Shown in pieces: positions 1 to 7,623 of a stretch of DNA of 64,000 nt (positions within the stretch are counted from its first letter, which is position 1; each line of letters opens with the position of its first letter). Source of the DNA: CAZWRK01 sp964635875. GTDB taxonomy: Bacteria > Pseudomonadota > Gammaproteobacteria > Burkholderiales > Aquaspirillaceae. The position numbers and the translations under genes are program-made. The stretch lies in the NCBI GenBank assembly GCA_964635875.1, contig CAZWRK010000001.1, forward strand, positions 59,027 to 123,026, given 5' to 3'. The notes beneath the pieces are model-generated. The model had not been told where the DNA came from. It made no database searches and saw only the letters and a program-made list of their open reading frames with translations.

Positions 1-173
1 AGGGGCAGGGTTATGAACGGAAGCATCGGCCCCTCGACCCGAAACTCCATCACCGTACCCTCCATGGCGTCGAGCTTGGCCTGAAACTGAGCCACGGCCT
101 CCTCACGCGTCGCGGCCGTGATCGTCTTGCGTACGGGAACGCATACGTCGGCCGAACAGTCAAAGTTAGGCAT
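1..173 (-). CDS. Unknown protein, 3' end outside the window
   Basis: Partial gene that runs off the left edge; 57 codons are visible. The ATG at 173 lies inside the end of the upstream 23-codon ORF (GATGCCTAA overlap), which points to translational coupling. The N-terminus has two cysteines (MPNFDCSADVCVP) followed by a helical stretch rich in Ala, Glu and Gln. I do not recognise the family. Confidence 0.6.
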   Translation of the reverse strand, partial: MPNFDCSADVCVPVRKTITAATREEAVAQFQAKLDAMEGTVMEFRVEGPMLPFITLP

Positions 174-237
174 CGTCATCCTCGGCATTGAACTGGCGTT
201 CGGTAATCCGGTGCGTATAGCGCGGCATCTTCGTCAT
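166..237 (-). CDS. 23-residue micro-ORF
   Basis: ATG at 237 is preceded by AGGTG, seven bases upstream, and the ORF ends TAA at 166. The start of the next gene is embedded in its last codons. The peptide, MTKMPRYTHRITERQFNAED followed by DDA, is charged and soluble. It fills the space between two overlapping neighbours, so it may be a coupling peptide or a real small protein. No family is recognised. Confidence 0.45.
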   Translation of the reverse strand: MTKMPRYTHRITERQFNAEDDDA

Positions 238-244
238 ACTGCAC

Positions 245-751
245 CTATGGCTCAAGGACCTCGTTACTGTCGATCGCCTGCATAGCATCTTCCGGAGCGT
301 ACGCGTTGTCCAGAGCTTCTGGGTACGTCATGAGCTCCGGCGAATAGCCCACGATCTGGTTGAACAGCACGTAGACGAACCGCGGGATACTCAGGCTCCC
401 TTCGATCCAGTCGACGCCCCGCTGTGTAATCGCCCAGCAGCCGGAGCGATTGAACGGCTTCTCCGGATCGCCGGTCGGTTGCTCGATCAGCCCGGCATAA
501 CGCAGCACGCACTGCATCCGAGCGCTCGACGTCAGCCAGTCGCGCCAGTGTAAGGCCGTCGGCCGGTGGTGGTACAGCGTCCGCAGCTCGCGGGCCTGCC
601 GGGACGACACCGAATAGCGTTTGACCTTCACCAACCCGCCGCAGCACGGGCACTCCACTCCCTCGGCCGAATACATGTGCGTCAGGACGAAACCCGCCCC
701 TTGGGACAGCGTATCCCCGGCCATCGGCGTCATTCGGTGTGGTTCGCTCAT
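245..751 (-). CDS. Unknown protein with Cys cluster (168 aa)
   Basis: Residues 34-39 read CPCCGG, a compact cysteine cluster that could hold part of a zinc site, although no second CxxC pair is obvious. The rest is a mixed alpha/beta soluble protein with an acidic C-terminus. Its ATG overlaps the stop of the membrane protein gene upstream (748-751), so the two are co-translated. Function unknown. Confidence 0.6.
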   Translation of the reverse strand: MSEPHRMTPMAGDTLSQGAGFVLTHMYSAEGVECPCCGGLVKVKRYSVSSRQARELRTLYHHRPTALHWRDWLTSSARMQCVLRYAGLIEQPTGDPEKPFNRSGCWAITQRGVDWIEGSLSIPRFVYVLFNQIVGYSPELMTYPEALDNAYAPEDAMQAIDSNEVLEP

Positions 752-1182
752 CGGCGACGCTTCTTCCAGTTGCTGATCGCCGTCAGCACGGTGACGAGCG
801 TGCCGACCATACCGACGAGCATCGCCAAGGCTACGGAGATCACGAACTCATGCCCGTACGGCCACGCCCAACGAATGCCGTAGGTCCAGCCGAGATTAGC
901 GCCGAAGGCGGCCGCCGCAGCCAGGGCCGTCCAGAGCAGACCCTCGACGAACTTCGGGATGCGGAGCGAGGGCGCTTGATAGATCGGATCGCGGCGGCGT
1001 TGTTCACGGTAGTGGATGATGTTGATGGCGCCGCCGGCCAGCACGGCGTAGGCCACGATCGCCGCGACGAAGCCTGTCCCGCCGAAATACTTATCGCTCA
1101 AGATCATCGCTGTGCCCCCGGCCGCCAAGAAGGCGACCACCGGTATGGCTTTCAGCACGCCCCACACGAACGCCCGCAGCAT
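748..1182 (-). CDS. Polytopic membrane protein (144 aa)
   Basis: About four hydrophobic segments can be seen (roughly residues 5-28, 36-56, 78-100 and 110-134), with basic connecting loops and a C-terminal NWKKRRR. I chose the ATG at 1182 because GGGGTG lies six bases upstream; a TTG further up at 1194 would also extend the frame. The gene begins directly after a strong terminator, so its promoter is unclear. It could be a lysis or membrane-remodelling protein, but nothing diagnostic is visible. Confidence 0.6.
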   Translation of the reverse strand: MLRAFVWGVLKAIPVVAFLAAGGTAMILSDKYFGGTGFVAAIVAYAVLAGGAINIIHYREQRRRDPIYQAPSLRIPKFVEGLLWTALAAAAAFGANLGWTYGIRWAWPYGHEFVISVALAMLVGMVGTLVTVLTAISNWKKRRR

Positions 1183-1197
1183 GTTGCACCCCAAATG

Positions 1198-1234
1198 AAA
1201 AAACCCAGTGTGAGACTTGTGATCTCACACTGGG
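1198..1234 (-). terminator. Rho-independent terminator
   Basis: A perfect 12-bp inverted repeat (1204-1215 with 1223-1234) has a 7-nt loop. On the minus strand it is followed by six T residues. It would end transcription of the gene at 1284-1601. Confidence 0.85.
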
Positions 1235-1283
1235 CCGGAACAGAGAAGAGGCGTCAAGCATGCTACCAACGGTCAACAGGTCG

Positions 1284-1601
1284 TCAAGCGACCCATTCCG
1301 CCACGTACGGCGTGCCCATTCCGGGCAGCGTCGGCGGAGTCGGCAGCGGATCGACCGGCGGCTGATACGGCGCCGCACCGACGTTGATCTCGCCGGACGA
1401 GTTGGTGTAGTCCGTCCCGTCGCGGTAGATCACGGCGATGAAGTTGACCGTGCCGTATTCGGGCACCGTCGCTTCCAGCTGGCCGATGCTGCCGGGCGAG
1501 TAGGAGTTGGAGCTGACGACCGAGCCGTTGATGATGGTGTCGAACCGGACGTAATCCGACACGTTCGTCCAATCGATCGGACAAATGACACGCGCTTGCA
1601 T
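1284..1601 (-). CDS. Small beta-rich protein with proline-rich tail (105 aa)
   Basis: The start at 1601 has AAGGAGG about nine bases upstream; the longer frame to 1670 has no such site. The first 75 residues alternate hydrophobic and Ser/Thr/Asn residues, like an Ig- or FnIII-type beta sandwich. The C-terminus is proline-rich (PVDPLPTPPTLPG). Small proteins of this kind are often virion decoration proteins, but this is inference. A terminator follows the gene. Confidence 0.6.
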   Translation of the reverse strand: MQARVICPIDWTNVSDYVRFDTIINGSVVSSNSYSPGSIGQLEATVPEYGTVNFIAVIYRDGTDYTNSSGEINVGAAPYQPPVDPLPTPPTLPGMGTPYVAEWVA

Positions 1602-1666
1602 AGGTAAGTTCCTCCTTGAAATGACCCTGCGGACCAGCAGTAATGCACAAACCGCCAAGAGCCAGA

Positions 1667-1846
1667 TCATAGCCGCGAGAGGTACAAGGCGTAGAGGTCA
1701 CAAATCCCGGCAGTTTTGATCCGTTCCGGTAATTTTTTGATGCTCTTGGTGTGGTGTGCCCAGCGACGCGCCGTCCCCTTGGGGAGCTCCCCGCGACTCT
1801 CGGCCGCAAACATCCAGCGTTGTTGAGCTTTGCTGCGAAACGGCAT
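1667..1846 (-). CDS. Small basic phage protein (PFRSKAQQRWMFA-type)
   Basis: This 59-residue protein starts MPFRSKAQQRWMFAAESRGE and continues with a Lys/Arg-rich helix (KGTARRWAHHTKSIKKLPER). From memory this is a small family of unknown function found repeatedly in phages. It lies a few bases after the membrane protein at 1849-2127 and is probably co-transcribed with it. Confidence 0.7.
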   Translation of the reverse strand: MPFRSKAQQRWMFAAESRGELPKGTARRWAHHTKSIKKLPERIKTAGICDLYALYLSRL

Positions 1847-1848
1847 GG

Positions 1849-2127
1849 TTAGGGCTGATAGATTTTGAAGGCCACGAATTCCAACACCGTGAGCAGCACG
1901 CCGATCCAGAAGCAGTCGGCGGCCAACGGACGGCGGCCGATGATGCGCTTTTGCTTCCAGAGGATGTGCACGCCGGCGCCCAGGAAGAGCATGCCGCCGA
2001 CCCACAGGTGGGCGAGGTCTTTGAAGATGTCTTCCTTGTGCACCTGGGAGACGACGGGCGTCAGCAGCCGCAGGGCGCCCAGATAGATCGAGACCAACAG
2101 CATTCCGATGTAGAGCAACCCGTTCAT
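1849..2127 (-). CDS. Small membrane protein (92 aa)
   Basis: Three hydrophobic stretches (about residues 3-24, 41-58 and 70-89) are separated by charged loops (HKEDIFKD and KQKRIIGRR). It starts three bases after the thioredoxin-like gene, suggesting a membrane-linked redox or lysis unit. No family is recognised. Confidence 0.6.
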   Translation of the reverse strand: MNGLLYIGMLLVSIYLGALRLLTPVVSQVHKEDIFKDLAHLWVGGMLFLGAGVHILWKQKRIIGRRPLAADCFWIGVLLTVLEFVAFKIYQP

Positions 2128-2130
2128 GGC

Positions 2131-2502
2131 TCACTTCCTTTCGAGCAGTTTTTCCAGTTCCCCCGGTTTCGGCGTCCCGACCAGCGTCCCCCGCAAGCGA
2201 CGTTTCCAGTCGTACGTGACGATGAACGGCAAGACCGTCGCCGACATCTGGTTGCGACACCACGCCTGATCTTTGTCGTAGTCGACGTAGACCGGCACGA
2301 TCTCGGGATGCTGCTTGAGGAAGGCTTCGCACCGCTTCTTGGCCACGGGGCAGGCCGTACACCATTTAGCGCCGATGAACACGCAGATACGGCCCGAGCT
2401 CTTCTCGCATTCCTGGACGGCCGCGTTGTAGTCGGTCCGCCAGAAGGGAACCTCGGCGGGCGGCAGAGCACAACAGAGCACGAAACTGAGAATCGCTTCC
2501 AT
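2131..2502 (-). CDS. Thioredoxin-like protein
   Basis: The 123-residue protein has the redox motif W47-C-T-A-C51-P and the thioredoxin cis-proline in VLP92F. The spacing and the beta strand before WC fit a single thioredoxin fold. The first 15 residues are hydrophobic and contain CC, so it may be membrane-anchored or exported. It may act as a disulfide reductase or isomerase, or as an inhibitor of host thiol proteins. It sits between two tiny membrane proteins. Confidence 0.75.
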   Translation of the reverse strand: MEAILSFVLCCALPPAEVPFWRTDYNAAVQECEKSSGRICVFIGAKWCTACPVAKKRCEAFLKQHPEIVPVYVDYDKDQAWCRNQMSATVLPFIVTYDWKRRLRGTLVGTPKPGELEKLLERK

Positions 2503-2505
2503 GCG

Positions 2506-2601
2506 TCACCGTTTGCGAGGCGAGTAAAAGCCCGCCGCCGCCAGCACCAGGGCCAGCGTCAGGAGCAGGATCAGGCACATCTCGTTATCAAGGCGGTGCA
2601 T
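2506..2601 (-). CDS. 31-residue single-span membrane peptide
   Basis: ATG at 2601 opens a frame with one long hydrophobic segment (residues 9-25) and a basic end (SPRKR), stopping three bases before the thioredoxin-like start. The one-helix design with a positive cytoplasmic tail resembles small holin or accessory lysis peptides, but size alone cannot prove it. Confidence 0.5.
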   Translation of the reverse strand: MHRLDNEMCLILLLTLALVLAAAGFYSPRKR

Positions 2602-2614
2602 CGTGCACCCCCGG

Positions 2615-4957
2615 TTATTTCTTCTTGCGGTACCGCGTGGCCACTTCGTCGAGGGCTTCGTTGCCGTACTGGGCGTACGGCTTGATCTGCGAACGCTTGA
2701 GCCGATAGGCGGGCCGCGTCTCGTGCTCGTCGTTGAACATCGGGTTCAGGGACGTGGCCACCTTGGAGGCAAACGCGCCAGCTGCCAGTCGCTCAATGTT
2801 GCGGTCGTGCATTTCATCCCGCATAACCTGCTGGTACGGATCGATGACCATGTCACGGCGCGTTGCACCTTCCGGCAACCGCCGCATCGTCTCCTCCACG
2901 TCGGCATTGCCGATCGTGCGGCGAATGTACTCGGCCAGCCCACCGCCGAGAGCGCCGATCCCGGCACCGATCAGCCCGCCGTAACCTTCTGCGGGCGTGT
3001 GCTGGGACAGATTGGCGCCGACGACGCCGCCAAGTGCGGCACCGCCGAGTCCGCCCAGCACAGCACCGCGGCCGGGACTGCTGGTCAACTCAGCCAAGGG
3101 CGTAGCTTGGGAACGCAAGATCGTCGGGAACCAGTTCTCCTGATTCTTGGCGAGATCGGCCGTCTCGTTCGCGGACAACTGACGCCGCGAGGCCATAGTC
3201 GGCCCTTGGTGCACGGTAACCGCCGCGTTGGCGGTCTTGGCCACATCAGCCGCGAAGTCTCCCGGCGAGTCGTTTTCGGCCACGGGCTCGACGGGCTGCT
3301 GTTGCTGTTTCTGCCGCTGCTGGTAGGCCAAGTAGCCGGCCAAGCCGCCCGTGGCCAGGATGACCGGCAGCCCTTGCATGAGCATGCCGCTGAGATCGCC
3401 GTTGGTCTTCACGAGGCCCGCCGTCGGCGTCGGGGACGGTGTCGGCGCCATGGGAATGCCGCCGCCCGGCAGCTTGGCATTCACCTGCGGCCGTTGTAGC
3501 GGCACGTTGGGCATGGGCTTCATCTTGGCGCCCATCTCTTGAGCGAACTGCTCGTGCAGCGGCAGAGCGAAATGGCTGCGTCCCATCATGCCCGGCCGCG
3601 CGACGTCGACGGGCAGATCGGCCACCGTCGGCATCTTGGGACCGGGGCCGGCCGGCAGTTGGCCCGGCGGCGGGATTTCCAATTTCGGCATCGCCGCTCC
3701 GGGAGCGGTGGTCGGCGGTAGTTGTGGCCGTGGCGTCTTCAGCGGGGCGCCCGGCGGCATGGACGCCGTACCCGCCGGCGGCAACGCGCCGTCGGCAAAC
3801 GTCCCGCCGCCCGGCATAGTCGGCGAGTCACCATACGGCTCCTGCCCGCCGTGAAGCCGGCGGCGATTAGTTAGCCGGCTCTCCATGTCGTCGAGCTGCA
3901 CGGCGGAGTGATAGGCGTCCGGATCGGAAAGCAGCAGCCCGATATTACGCGGATTGTCCAGCGGGAGGCGGCCGCTTTGTGGCGGAACGCCGCGAATACT
4001 CATAGCGGTTTCCAACGCACTATCTGTCGGGTCCGGTACGCCGCGGTAATGCTGAGAGGGCGACGGGCCGTGGTACATGCCGGCGTAATTCCCCGGCCCC
4101 GACGGACCCACACGCCCGATGGAAGCACCATGATTGGCGGTCGGACCGTTGGCCAGCGTGTTGCCCAGTGCGGCACCCGTGGTGAGACCGCGTCCCGCCG
4201 GACCTTGGAAGATCCCGCCGAGGTTGCCCGTGAAGGCGCTGGGGTCGGCGGCTTGCTTCTCAGCCGGTTTCTCGGCCGGCTTCTCTTCTGCCTCGGGGGC
4301 GGGTTTCGCCGCAGGCTTGGGTTTGCTCTTCGCCGGCGTTTCCGTAAGACGCCGACCGACGTCGTCCGGCAGAATGGCACTGCCGACGCCGGGGACGTCG
4401 TAAACGTCCTGGTCATTGGCGCGATCGTAGAGGTATTCCCAAACACCTCGCGGCAAGTTGCGCTGCCAGCGATTGTTGGCGACATTCCCGTTATCGAGTC
4501 CGATGTACGGCAACGGCCCGCCGACGCCGAGCCCGCCATACGGCGTGCCGACACGAACACCGACATGCGGAATCGGGATAATGCCGCCGATGTTGGAATA
4601 ACCGACCTCGGCACCAAGGCCCCATTTTTTGGCGTTCGGACCCAGGTGGTACTGACCGCCGCCCCAGGATAGGAGGGCGGTTTTATCTTCAGCCTGTTTG
4701 GTGGAACCGAGATTCTGCTCGTGCCCCATCGTGGTCGTGGCTTGCGGCGTGTAGCCGCGTTCGGGAGCAGGCACGCTGCGGATGTTGGGCGTCGGTGCCG
4801 GAGCGGTAGGCATGCTGGCCTGACCGATCGTGGGCATCTGCATGCCGCCCGCCGGCTTCATCACGGGCATCCCGCGGCCGCCGGTTTGCATGCGACCCGC
4901 GGTAATCGGCATCTTCGCTTCTTTGCCCAATCCTTGGGCGAACGTGCTCGCTTCCAT
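2615..4957 (-). CDS. Large Pro/Gly/Ala-rich protein with glycine-zipper segment
   Basis: The 780-residue protein is largely low complexity, rich in P, G, A and M, with a Lys/Pro/Ala/Glu repeat region (KPAPEAEEKPAEKPAEKQ). There is a possible hydrophobic span near residues 525-545. A clear glycine-zipper hairpin lies near residues 640-690 (GGLGGAALGGVVGANLS, then GGLIGAGIGALGGG). The C-terminus is charged and ends YRKKK. Glycine-zipper hairpins usually insert into membranes. With the similar protein at 5224-7401 this may be an internal virion or DNA-ejection protein. No homolog is recognised. Confidence 0.55.
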   Translation of the reverse strand: MEASTFAQGLGKEAKMPITAGRMQTGGRGMPVMKPAGGMQMPTIGQASMPTAPAPTPNIRSVPAPERGYTPQATTTMGHEQNLGSTKQAEDKTALLSWGGGQYHLGPNAKKWGLGAEVGYSNIGGIIPIPHVGVRVGTPYGGLGVGGPLPYIGLDNGNVANNRWQRNLPRGVWEYLYDRANDQDVYDVPGVGSAILPDDVGRRLTETPAKSKPKPAAKPAPEAEEKPAEKPAEKQAADPSAFTGNLGGIFQGPAGRGLTTGAALGNTLANGPTANHGASIGRVGPSGPGNYAGMYHGPSPSQHYRGVPDPTDSALETAMSIRGVPPQSGRLPLDNPRNIGLLLSDPDAYHSAVQLDDMESRLTNRRRLHGGQEPYGDSPTMPGGGTFADGALPPAGTASMPPGAPLKTPRPQLPPTTAPGAAMPKLEIPPPGQLPAGPGPKMPTVADLPVDVARPGMMGRSHFALPLHEQFAQEMGAKMKPMPNVPLQRPQVNAKLPGGGIPMAPTPSPTPTAGLVKTNGDLSGMLMQGLPVILATGGLAGYLAYQQRQKQQQQPVEPVAENDSPGDFAADVAKTANAAVTVHQGPTMASRRQLSANETADLAKNQENWFPTILRSQATPLAELTSSPGRGAVLGGLGGAALGGVVGANLSQHTPAEGYGGLIGAGIGALGGGLAEYIRRTIGNADVEETMRRLPEGATRRDMVIDPYQQVMRDEMHDRNIERLAAGAFASKVATSLNPMFNDEHETRPAYRLKRSQIKPYAQYGNEALDEVATRYRKKK

Positions 4958-4966
4958 GCGATGCTC

Positions 4967-5227
4967 CTAGTAGATCGAGATATTGCCGTCGGTCCGTCGA
5001 CGCACTTTGAATTCGCGATTCCAGATGTCGATGTCGTACACGGGGTCTTCGTCTCGGAGGCCTTGGGCCTCGGCCAACCGTTTGAACTCGGCCCAAGTCA
5101 TAACGGGCTCGTCGTCTTCCGTGCGAGCTTCGACCGGCATCTCCGCTGCCGTCATCTGCGGAACTTCGACCGGCGGCACGTCCTGTGTCGGCGGTATCTC
5201 TCCCAGGATGACGGGTCGTGTGCTCAC
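4967..5227 (-). CDS. Small protein with N-terminal VILGEIPP motif (86 aa)
   Basis: A GTG start at 5227 overlaps the stop of the upstream gene. The N-terminus MSTRPVILGEIPP is matched by the proteins at 15053-15568 and 48805-49512. A Pro/Glu/Ala linker follows and then a short alpha/beta domain (TWAEFKRLAEAQGL ... REFKVRRR). The motif looks like a docking or targeting peptide; function unknown. Confidence 0.55.
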   Translation of the reverse strand: MSTRPVILGEIPPTQDVPPVEVPQMTAAEMPVEARTEDDEPVMTWAEFKRLAEAQGLRDEDPVYDIDIWNREFKVRRRTDGNISIY

Positions 5228-7401
5228 GTGATCATGCTCTCCACGTACGGCGAGATCGCCTTCCCCAGACCCATGCCGGCGCCCATCGCTCCGGCGATCA
5301 GTCGATCCTGGCGTTTCTTCTCCGGGTCGACCGGCTTGCCAACATACTGCGCGGCCAACAGTCGCACCAGTTCATTGATCCCCAGCGAGACGCCGGCGCC
5401 GATCACCGGACGAGCGATGAACGGCGTGACGGGGTGTTCGACGACCTTGTCCAGCCAGTTCGAGCGCTTGAAGAAGCGGGCTAGCATTTCGCGGCCTTGC
5501 GGCGTGCCGCCGAAATAGCCCGCTGCGCCGCCGGCCGCCGCACCCAGGCCGGTGGCAGCCCAATAGCCCGGATTCACTTCGCCTTCCTCGCGGCCGCCCG
5601 TCAGAGCCTTGTGCAGGTAATGACCGAGAATGCCACCCGTGGCCGCGCCGCCGGCCGTCATGCCGACGGTCTTCAGAGCGTTGCGGACGCCCAGACCGCC
5701 CTCGATCACCGGGCGATAGTTCTTTTCGTTGTTCTTGAGCCCCGGTCCCCACAGATCGGTCTCGACGCGTTGCCGTTCGGCCTGCAGCGCCGGCGGCAGA
5801 CCTTCGTGGTACTGCCGAATGAAATCGCGCTGGGCTTCGAGCGGCACCACGCTGGCGTCGATCTCGTGGGGCTCAAGCCAACCGCTGGCGCCCTCGAGCA
5901 GCTGCCCTTGGCCCCCTTGAGCCGTCCGCCACTTCTTGAACGCCTCGGTGAAGTGCGGCTGCATGAGCTGGTCGTACGTTTTCACGCCGTGCGTCAGGGC
6001 CAGCTCGGGAGCGACCTGCGTTCCCATGCCTTTGGCCGAGAGCTGATGCTGATAGGCGGCGATCGGCCCCTTGCGGAAGGCGTCGTAATGCATGCGGGCT
6101 TCTTGGAAGCTCCCCGGACGATCGGCGCCGTAGCCCTTGATCCCCACGGCCTCCATCAGCTTCGGCTGTGCCCGTACGCGGCTGATGATCTCGCCGGCCG
6201 GAATGCCCAACGGGGCCACGCCGGCGCCTTCGCTCATCAGGCTCTGGTACCGCGTCGTGGCCGTTTCGTGCGGGGCCAGCGGCAGCTCGTGCTGCCCGAC
6301 GATGCGACCGAGGTTGGCGGCTTGTTCGTCGCCGGCCAGTGCATGAGCGCCGCCGATGCCCGCAGCACCGAGAGCCCCCAGGCCCAACAGCGGTGAGGCG
6401 ATGCTGTTGTTAATAACAGGCTTCTTCTTGCGGCGGGGCATGAGCGGTGCCAAGGCTTGCTTCTGTGCCCGGAACAACTCGCGGTAGGGATTATCGGCTT
6501 CGATACCCTCGGGACCGCGTGGCGTTTGGAAGGTTTTCTTGTAGCCCCGCGGCCGATCGACGACGACTTCGTAGGGTCCGATGGCGGCCTGCTTGCCGTG
6601 TTCGAAGACGTGGCGAAAGCCCGCCCCAAGAGCGTCCCAGAAATCGTTACTTACCTTTGCGTCAAAAATTTCGGCGAGCTCCCGCGCGGCCCCGATCTTC
6701 ATCACGTTGTTCTTCACGCCGAGGGCCGCGTTGCCGGTGACTTGGCCCGGGTTGGCCGCCAGCGGACCGAAGCTGCCGATCGGGTTGGCGTTAGGCGTGT
6801 TGCCCGGACCGACGGTGCTGGCTTGCGTGGCCTGGGCGACCGGGTTCTGGGCAGCGGCTTGGTTTTGGGACTGCTGTTCGGGCGTGGCCGTCACGGAGTA
6901 GGCGCCGGGCAGCATCGGGTTGCGGAGCGCCGGCATGTTGGCCTGCTTCTTGGTGCCTGGCGCGTCGGTCGTGATAGCAGTCGCCGCTTTTCCGTATGGC
7001 GAAGCGTCGATGTCTGCCGCAGCAGCCTTTCGACGTGCTAGCAGACGCTGGCCGATCGTATTTACCAGGGCTACGGCCAATTTCACGTGATCCGCGGCGT
7101 TTTGGGTGCTATCACCACTGCACCCCCCGTTGACCCGGCCATCGGCGCTCAGGGGCTCAGTTGGCTCATCCTGAATCACGCTCTGGGCGGTGCTAGCACG
7201 CGCTGTTCGCTTCTCAGTCGCCACCTTCGCGGGGCAATTCACCGTCTCCACGAAAATTCCCGGAGCAATTTCCAGCTCCGGCGACACTCCCAGGAGACGT
7301 TCTAGGTGCAAGCTGCTAGCAGACTTGCTACCAGCTAGCGCACTTGGCGCCAGTGCTTGCAGTAGCAGATTCACACTCATTTCGCGCGGCACGCTCTTCA
7401 T
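5224..7401 (-). CDS. Large protein with glycine-rich membrane-like segments (725 aa)
   Basis: ATG at 7401 has GAGGGTG upstream. The N-terminal third is Ala/Pro/Gln-rich. The middle is an ordered domain rich in charged helices. The second half has several Gly/Ala-rich hydrophobic stretches (PLLGLGALGAAGIGGAHAL, TAGGAATGGILGHYLHKAL, GLGAAAGGAAGYFGG, and AGAMGAGMGLG near the end). These resemble the zipper of the 2615-4957 protein, so the two may form one membrane-active or virion-internal assembly. No family is recognised. Confidence 0.55.
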   Translation of the reverse strand: MKSVPREMSVNLLLQALAPSALAGSKSASSLHLERLLGVSPELEIAPGIFVETVNCPAKVATEKRTARASTAQSVIQDEPTEPLSADGRVNGGCSGDSTQNAADHVKLAVALVNTIGQRLLARRKAAAADIDASPYGKAATAITTDAPGTKKQANMPALRNPMLPGAYSVTATPEQQSQNQAAAQNPVAQATQASTVGPGNTPNANPIGSFGPLAANPGQVTGNAALGVKNNVMKIGAARELAEIFDAKVSNDFWDALGAGFRHVFEHGKQAAIGPYEVVVDRPRGYKKTFQTPRGPEGIEADNPYRELFRAQKQALAPLMPRRKKKPVINNSIASPLLGLGALGAAGIGGAHALAGDEQAANLGRIVGQHELPLAPHETATTRYQSLMSEGAGVAPLGIPAGEIISRVRAQPKLMEAVGIKGYGADRPGSFQEARMHYDAFRKGPIAAYQHQLSAKGMGTQVAPELALTHGVKTYDQLMQPHFTEAFKKWRTAQGGQGQLLEGASGWLEPHEIDASVVPLEAQRDFIRQYHEGLPPALQAERQRVETDLWGPGLKNNEKNYRPVIEGGLGVRNALKTVGMTAGGAATGGILGHYLHKALTGGREEGEVNPGYWAATGLGAAAGGAAGYFGGTPQGREMLARFFKRSNWLDKVVEHPVTPFIARPVIGAGVSLGINELVRLLAAQYVGKPVDPEKKRQDRLIAGAMGAGMGLGKAISPYVESMIT
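6405..6420 (+). repeat. Dispersed TGTT-N6-AAC element, copy inside CDS
   Basis: Reads TGTTGTTAATAACAGG, a near palindrome. It lies inside the 725-residue gene (codons for PVINNS). It is the most symmetric copy of the family described in the findings. Confidence 0.4.
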
Positions 7402-7536
7402 AGCAGCACCCTCTTTGCGTCAAAACGCGAGCACACCTCAAGACGCTCGGAACTGTACCACACACGCGCTCTCGTCGGGTATCCGAGTATCCCTTCACAA
7501 CCGGCCGGGAGCCCGCTCAAGCAATCCCACAGGGTT

Positions 7537-7576
7537 CCCTCGCGTACCGTGCTCACCCCATGACGGTACGCGAGGG
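7537..7576. promoter_or_regulatory. Perfect 13-bp hairpin in divergent intergenic region
   Basis: CCCTCGCGTACCG (7537-7549) is repeated inverted at 7564-7576 with a 14-nt loop. It lies between the divergent starts at 7401 (minus) and 7624 (plus). On the plus strand it is followed by ACTTTGTT, so it could be a terminator or a 5' UTR structure ahead of the plus-strand gene. No convincing sigma70 promoter was found in the rest of this 222-bp region. Confidence 0.6.
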
Positions 7577-7623
7577 ACTTTGTTCACGCCCGCTTTGTTT
7601 ACGTTCGAGACTCACAGGCTACC

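Noticed and set aside
1667..2365. ORF of 232 codons on the minus strand
   Set aside because: Only its last 59 codons look like a real gene; the rest is a frame shadow of the thioredoxin-like and membrane protein genes.
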